Positions 8,906-11,146 of a stretch of 11,146 nt of DNA are shown here, piece after piece. The position numbers and the translations under genes were made by a program. Origin of the DNA: Desulfobacterales bacterium (GTDB taxonomy: Bacteria > Desulfobacterota > Desulfobacteria > Desulfobacterales > Desulfobacteraceae); NCBI GenBank assembly GCA_022361135.1, contig JAKSBM010000613.1, positions 1 through 11,146 on the forward strand, given 5' to 3'. The notes under the pieces are model-generated. The model ran no database searches, had not been told where the DNA came from, and worked only from the letters and a program-made list of their open reading frames with translations. Every line of letters begins with the position of its first letter. Position 1 is the stretch's first letter.

Positions 8906-8921
8906 GGGGGCCCTGGCCCCC
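8906..8921. repeat. GC-rich inverted repeat after the chemoreceptor gene
   Basis: GGGGGCC (8906-8912) and GGCCCCC (8915-8921) are perfect complements around two bases; a real hairpin would open the inner pair or two. It sits between the chemoreceptor stop and the stronger hairpin at 8927-8961. There is no U-tract. It may add to transcript stability or termination. Confidence 0.4.
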
Positions 8922-8926
8922 GTCAC

Positions 8927-8964
8927 AAAGGGCGGCTTCTCCACCGGGGAGGCCGCCCTTTTAA
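8927..8964. terminator. Intrinsic terminator between convergent operons, probably bidirectional
   Basis: AAAGGGCGGC (8927-8936) pairs perfectly with GCCGCCCTTT (8952-8961). A further CTCC/GGAG pairing is possible in the 15-base loop. On the plus strand the stem runs into TTTTAATATTT, a good terminator tail for the chemoreceptor operon. On the minus strand the hairpin begins at the TAA stop (8963-8961) of the Ser/Thr kinase. The tail there is only CTTTG, so termination in that direction is likely weaker. Confidence 0.8.
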
Positions 8965-10328
8965 TATTTAAGTTCTTCCGGGGTGGCACTGCGGACGGCT
9001 TTGACGTGGAAAAAGCCGGACATGTCCCCGGGGCCGGCAAAGCCCAGCTCCAGGTGGACAAACCAGGCCGAGGCAAAGCTACATCGGTCCGCGGTCCAGA
9101 GGATTTTCTGGGTGGGGTTCCACTGGGGGGGGAGGCAATGGTCAACGCCCTGGGGCAGGGGGCGGACCAGGGTGAGGAGTTCGGCCAGGGTGGGCAGCCG
9201 CCATCCCTTTCCTTCCCCCAGGAGGTTCAGGGACTGGACGTGGGCCTTGGCATTTTTCCAATTCAGGGGGAAGGGGGTGCCCCCCTGTTCCCAGACCCGT
9301 CCCGAGGCCGGATCAAGGATCTGGTGGTCATCCAGGGGGATGAGTTTCTGGGGGAGGACATGGTTGGGCCGCATGAGGGGATCCAGATCCAGCCGTTGCA
9401 TGGCCTGGGTTTTGGACAATTTCCGTGGCTGGGAATCCAGCTCCGGTGGGGCTGGTTGCGGGGGGGAGGGCGTCTCCAATTCCAGAAAAAGCTCCGGGGC
9501 CTGGCAGATCCCTTCCATTTTTTCCCGCCACCTTTGACCCAGCAGGGTTAATTCCCCTTCCATTTCTTGGGCGCTTTGGTGGCGCTGGGTCGGATCGGGG
9601 GCCATGGCCTTGGCCAGAAAGGTTTCCCAGGCCTCGTCCAAATCCGGGTTTAACCGGCTGGGGCTGGGGATGTCCGGCCCGGGCATTTCTCCGGTGAGGA
9701 GGCGGAAGATCATCACCCCCATGGAAAAGATATCCGACCGGATGTCTGCCTTGTCCGGGTCCATTTCCTGTTCCGGGGCGGCATAATAGGGGGAACCGAT
9801 GCGGACCTTGTCCTGGTGGGTGAAGGTTTCCCCCCGGAGTTTGGAGAGGCCGAAGTCGCAGATCTTTACCTGGTCTGCCTGGGTGATGAGGAGGTTGGCC
9901 GGCTTCATGTCCCGGTGGACAATGCCGGTAAAATGGAGGCAGGCCAGCCCTTGGAGGGCCTGGGTCATGTAATGGATGGTTTTTTCAACCCCCAGGGGGC
10001 GGGATGGGTCGGTGCCGTGGTCCCCACCAATGAGTTGGCCCAGGTGGATGGAGTGGAAATCCATGAGGTAGAAGGGGCGGCCCTGGTGATAATCGAAATC
10101 CAGGATTTCCACCACATGGGGGTGGCGGATTTGGGCCAGGGTCACGGCTTCCTGGGTGAATATCCGTTCCAGCCGTTTCCGCCCGATGATTCTGTCCAAC
10201 AAGGGCGTGGGGCTGAGGAGTTTCAGGGCGGCCACCTTCTCCGTTATCGGGTAGGTGACCTTGAGGACCTTGCCCATGCCGCCCTTGCCCAGCATGCCGG
10301 TGATGGTATATTTCCCGATTTTTCTCAT
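8961..10328 (-). CDS. Cytosolic Ser/Thr protein kinase (Hanks type) with C-terminal DUF1566 domain
   Basis: Protein of 455 residues predicted to phosphorylate Ser/Thr on unknown partners. The kinase domain spans about 7-262 with every key element: glycine loop GKGGMGKV (14-21), Lys36, Glu60, HRD with Asp140, Asn145, DFG with Asp158, and APE (184-186). It should be active. A Pro-rich linker (about 280-302) leads to a DUF1566 (Legionella Lcl C-terminal-like) domain at about 335-448. That domain shows DPASGRVWEQ, GWRLPTLAEL and LWTAD, and ends in the typical aromatic and basic strand (FHVKAVRS). There is no signal peptide or membrane helix, unlike PknB-type sensor kinases, so the DUF1566 part must act in the cytosol, perhaps for ligand or protein binding. 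AGGA lies 7 bases before the ATG, which overlaps the stop of the upstream phosphoesterase as ATGA. Confidence 0.93.
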   Translation of the reverse strand: MRKIGKYTITGMLGKGGMGKVLKVTYPITEKVAALKLLSPTPLLDRIIGRKRLERIFTQEAVTLAQIRHPHVVEILDFDYHQGRPFYLMDFHSIHLGQLIGGDHGTDPSRPLGVEKTIHYMTQALQGLACLHFTGIVHRDMKPANLLITQADQVKICDFGLSKLRGETFTHQDKVRIGSPYYAAPEQEMDPDKADIRSDIFSMGVMIFRLLTGEMPGPDIPSPSRLNPDLDEAWETFLAKAMAPDPTQRHQSAQEMEGELTLLGQRWREKMEGICQAPELFLELETPSPPQPAPPELDSQPRKLSKTQAMQRLDLDPLMRPNHVLPQKLIPLDDHQILDPASGRVWEQGGTPFPLNWKNAKAHVQSLNLLGEGKGWRLPTLAELLTLVRPLPQGVDHCLPPQWNPTQKILWTADRCSFASAWFVHLELGFAGPGDMSGFFHVKAVRSATPEELKY

Positions 10329-11074
10329 TCTTCGTTCCTGAAATGGATCCCCAGTTTTTCCCCGTAGAGGCTTGGAATGCCTGCGGCCTGTATTTTTTTT
10401 CGGGTGGTGTGGAAGTCATAGGTGCAATGGCGGATTTCGATTTCCAGGCTGCGGCTGTCAAAGAGAAGATATTTGGCAGAGGGCTCTCCGTCCTGGGGCT
10501 GGCCCACGGCTCCGGCATTGATGATGTAGTTTTTTTCCGGTTCCAGCCGGAGGTGTCTCTCCTTGAGTTTGCGGTTGACCAGCTCCCCGTTTTGGGCGTG
10601 GAAAATTTCCAGATCATGGGTGTGGCCGGCAAAGCAGATGGGTTCGGCCATGTTTTGGATGCGCCGGACCAGGGCCGAAGGGGAAATTTGAAACAGATAA
10701 AGGAAGGGGGAGTCCGGGGGCAGGCCGTGGACCAGACGGACCTGGTCCTGGATCAGCATATGGGTTTCAAAGGTGGCGATCCGTTGGATGCTCTGGGGGG
10801 ACAGACTTTGCCGGGCCAGCTCCACGGCCTTTTGGGCCGTGGGGTTGAACCATTTCATGAACCGGGGATGCTTGATCACCATTTCATGGTTTCCCAGGAT
10901 GGATGGGATTTCCATTTCCATGAGAATTTCCATCACGGCCTGGGAATCGGGCCCGTATCCGATGTTGTCCCCCAATGAAACCACCCGGTGGGGCCGGGTG
11001 GTTTCCATGTCCCCAAGAACGGCCCCAAGGGCCTCCAGATTGCCGTGGATGTCCGATAATACCGCCAGTTTCAT
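10325..11074 (-). CDS. Calcineurin-like metallophosphoesterase, possible protein phosphatase
   Basis: Cytosolic 249-residue two-metal hydrolase. All family motifs are present in order: SDIHGN (Asp8, His10), GDNIGYGP (Asp36), GNHE (Asn62, His63), the metal-binding His116 in VHG, and GHTH (His151, His153). The size and motif spacing fit the small bacterial YfcE/PrpE-like group, whose members act on phosphodiesters or phosphoproteins; substrate cannot be read from sequence. Its stop codon overlaps the start of the Ser/Thr kinase (ATGA, 10328-10325), so the two are translationally coupled. This makes removal of the kinase's phosphate marks a reasonable hypothesis. The start is set by AAAGGGG (11085-11079) and a promoter just upstream; no longer sensible start is visible. 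Confident in family, uncertain in substrate. Confidence 0.93.
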   Translation of the reverse strand: MKLAVLSDIHGNLEALGAVLGDMETTRPHRVVSLGDNIGYGPDSQAVMEILMEMEIPSILGNHEMVIKHPRFMKWFNPTAQKAVELARQSLSPQSIQRIATFETHMLIQDQVRLVHGLPPDSPFLYLFQISPSALVRRIQNMAEPICFAGHTHDLEIFHAQNGELVNRKLKERHLRLEPEKNYIINAGAVGQPQDGEPSAKYLLFDSRSLEIEIRHCTYDFHTTRKKIQAAGIPSLYGEKLGIHFRNEE

Positions 11075-11107
11075 GTCTGCCCCTTTATCTCAATGGGTGA
11101 TGGATCC

Positions 11108-11136
11108 ATTATAGCCCTGCTGGATGTCCATGGAAA
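11108..11136 (-). promoter_or_regulatory. Sigma-70-type promoter of the phosphoesterase/Ser-Thr kinase operon
   Basis: On the minus strand, TTTCCA (11136-11131, four of six to TTGACA) is followed by a 17-bp spacer and a perfect TATAAT (11113-11108). Transcription would start near 11101, giving a leader of about 27 bases with AAAGGGG before the ATG at 11074. The spacing and the perfect -10 box make this a good candidate. Confidence 0.65.
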
Positions 11137-11146
11137 CCCTTTGACG

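Noticed and set aside
8961..9110. DUF1566 tail as a variable region of a diversity-generating retroelement
   Set aside because: Such variable regions sit at the end of lectin-fold proteins and are rich in AAY codons. The last 45 residues here contain no Asn, and no reverse transcriptase or template repeat is seen.

Overview
The window (about 11.1 kb) is a dense block of signal-transduction genes with no metabolic, RNA or mobile-element genes. It looks like the chromosome of a Gram-negative, respiring, motile bacterium. Three things point, by inference, to Desulfobacterota (former Deltaproteobacteria): a sigma-54 activator, very large multi-PAS hybrid kinases, and a chemoreceptor carrying a c-type haem motif. 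The genus cannot be read from the sequence. Coding DNA is clearly GC-rich, while the gaps at about 1375-1530 and 5885-6100 are AT-rich.

Layout from left to right. (1) The 3' part of a plus-strand NtrC-type response regulator runs off the left edge and ends at 1364. (2) A 183-bp gap contains small inverted repeats. (3) A 1417-residue minus-strand hybrid histidine kinase (5801 to 1548) has the order REC-PAS-PAS-PAS-PAS-HisKA-HATPase-REC-REC-HPt. (4) A 301-bp divergent intergenic region holds a near-consensus promoter for the hybrid kinase, a candidate promoter for the rightward genes, and two adjoining inverted repeats. (5) A rightward two-gene operon encodes a soluble REC-histidine kinase (6103-7269) and, 12 bp later, a membrane chemoreceptor with a periplasmic DUF3365 (Tll0287-like) haem domain (7282-8886). 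(6) A strong hairpin terminator lies between convergent genes. (7) A leftward two-gene operon encodes a calcineurin-like metallophosphoesterase (11074 to 10325) followed, with a 4-bp ATGA overlap, by a cytosolic Ser/Thr protein kinase fused to a DUF1566 domain (10328 to 8961). Its promoter is visible at 11108-11136.

How they may work together (inference). The hybrid kinase contains all phosphorelay modules up to an HPt. It therefore needs an outside receiver, and the two stand-alone candidates here are the REC domains of the sigma-54 activator and of the REC-histidine kinase. The haem chemoreceptor and REC-kinase are almost certainly co-transcribed and could link periplasmic redox or gas sensing to both chemotaxis and a phosphorelay. 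The metallophosphoesterase and Ser/Thr kinase form a translationally coupled pair that could set opposing phosphorylation states. No output gene is present, so targets lie outside the window.
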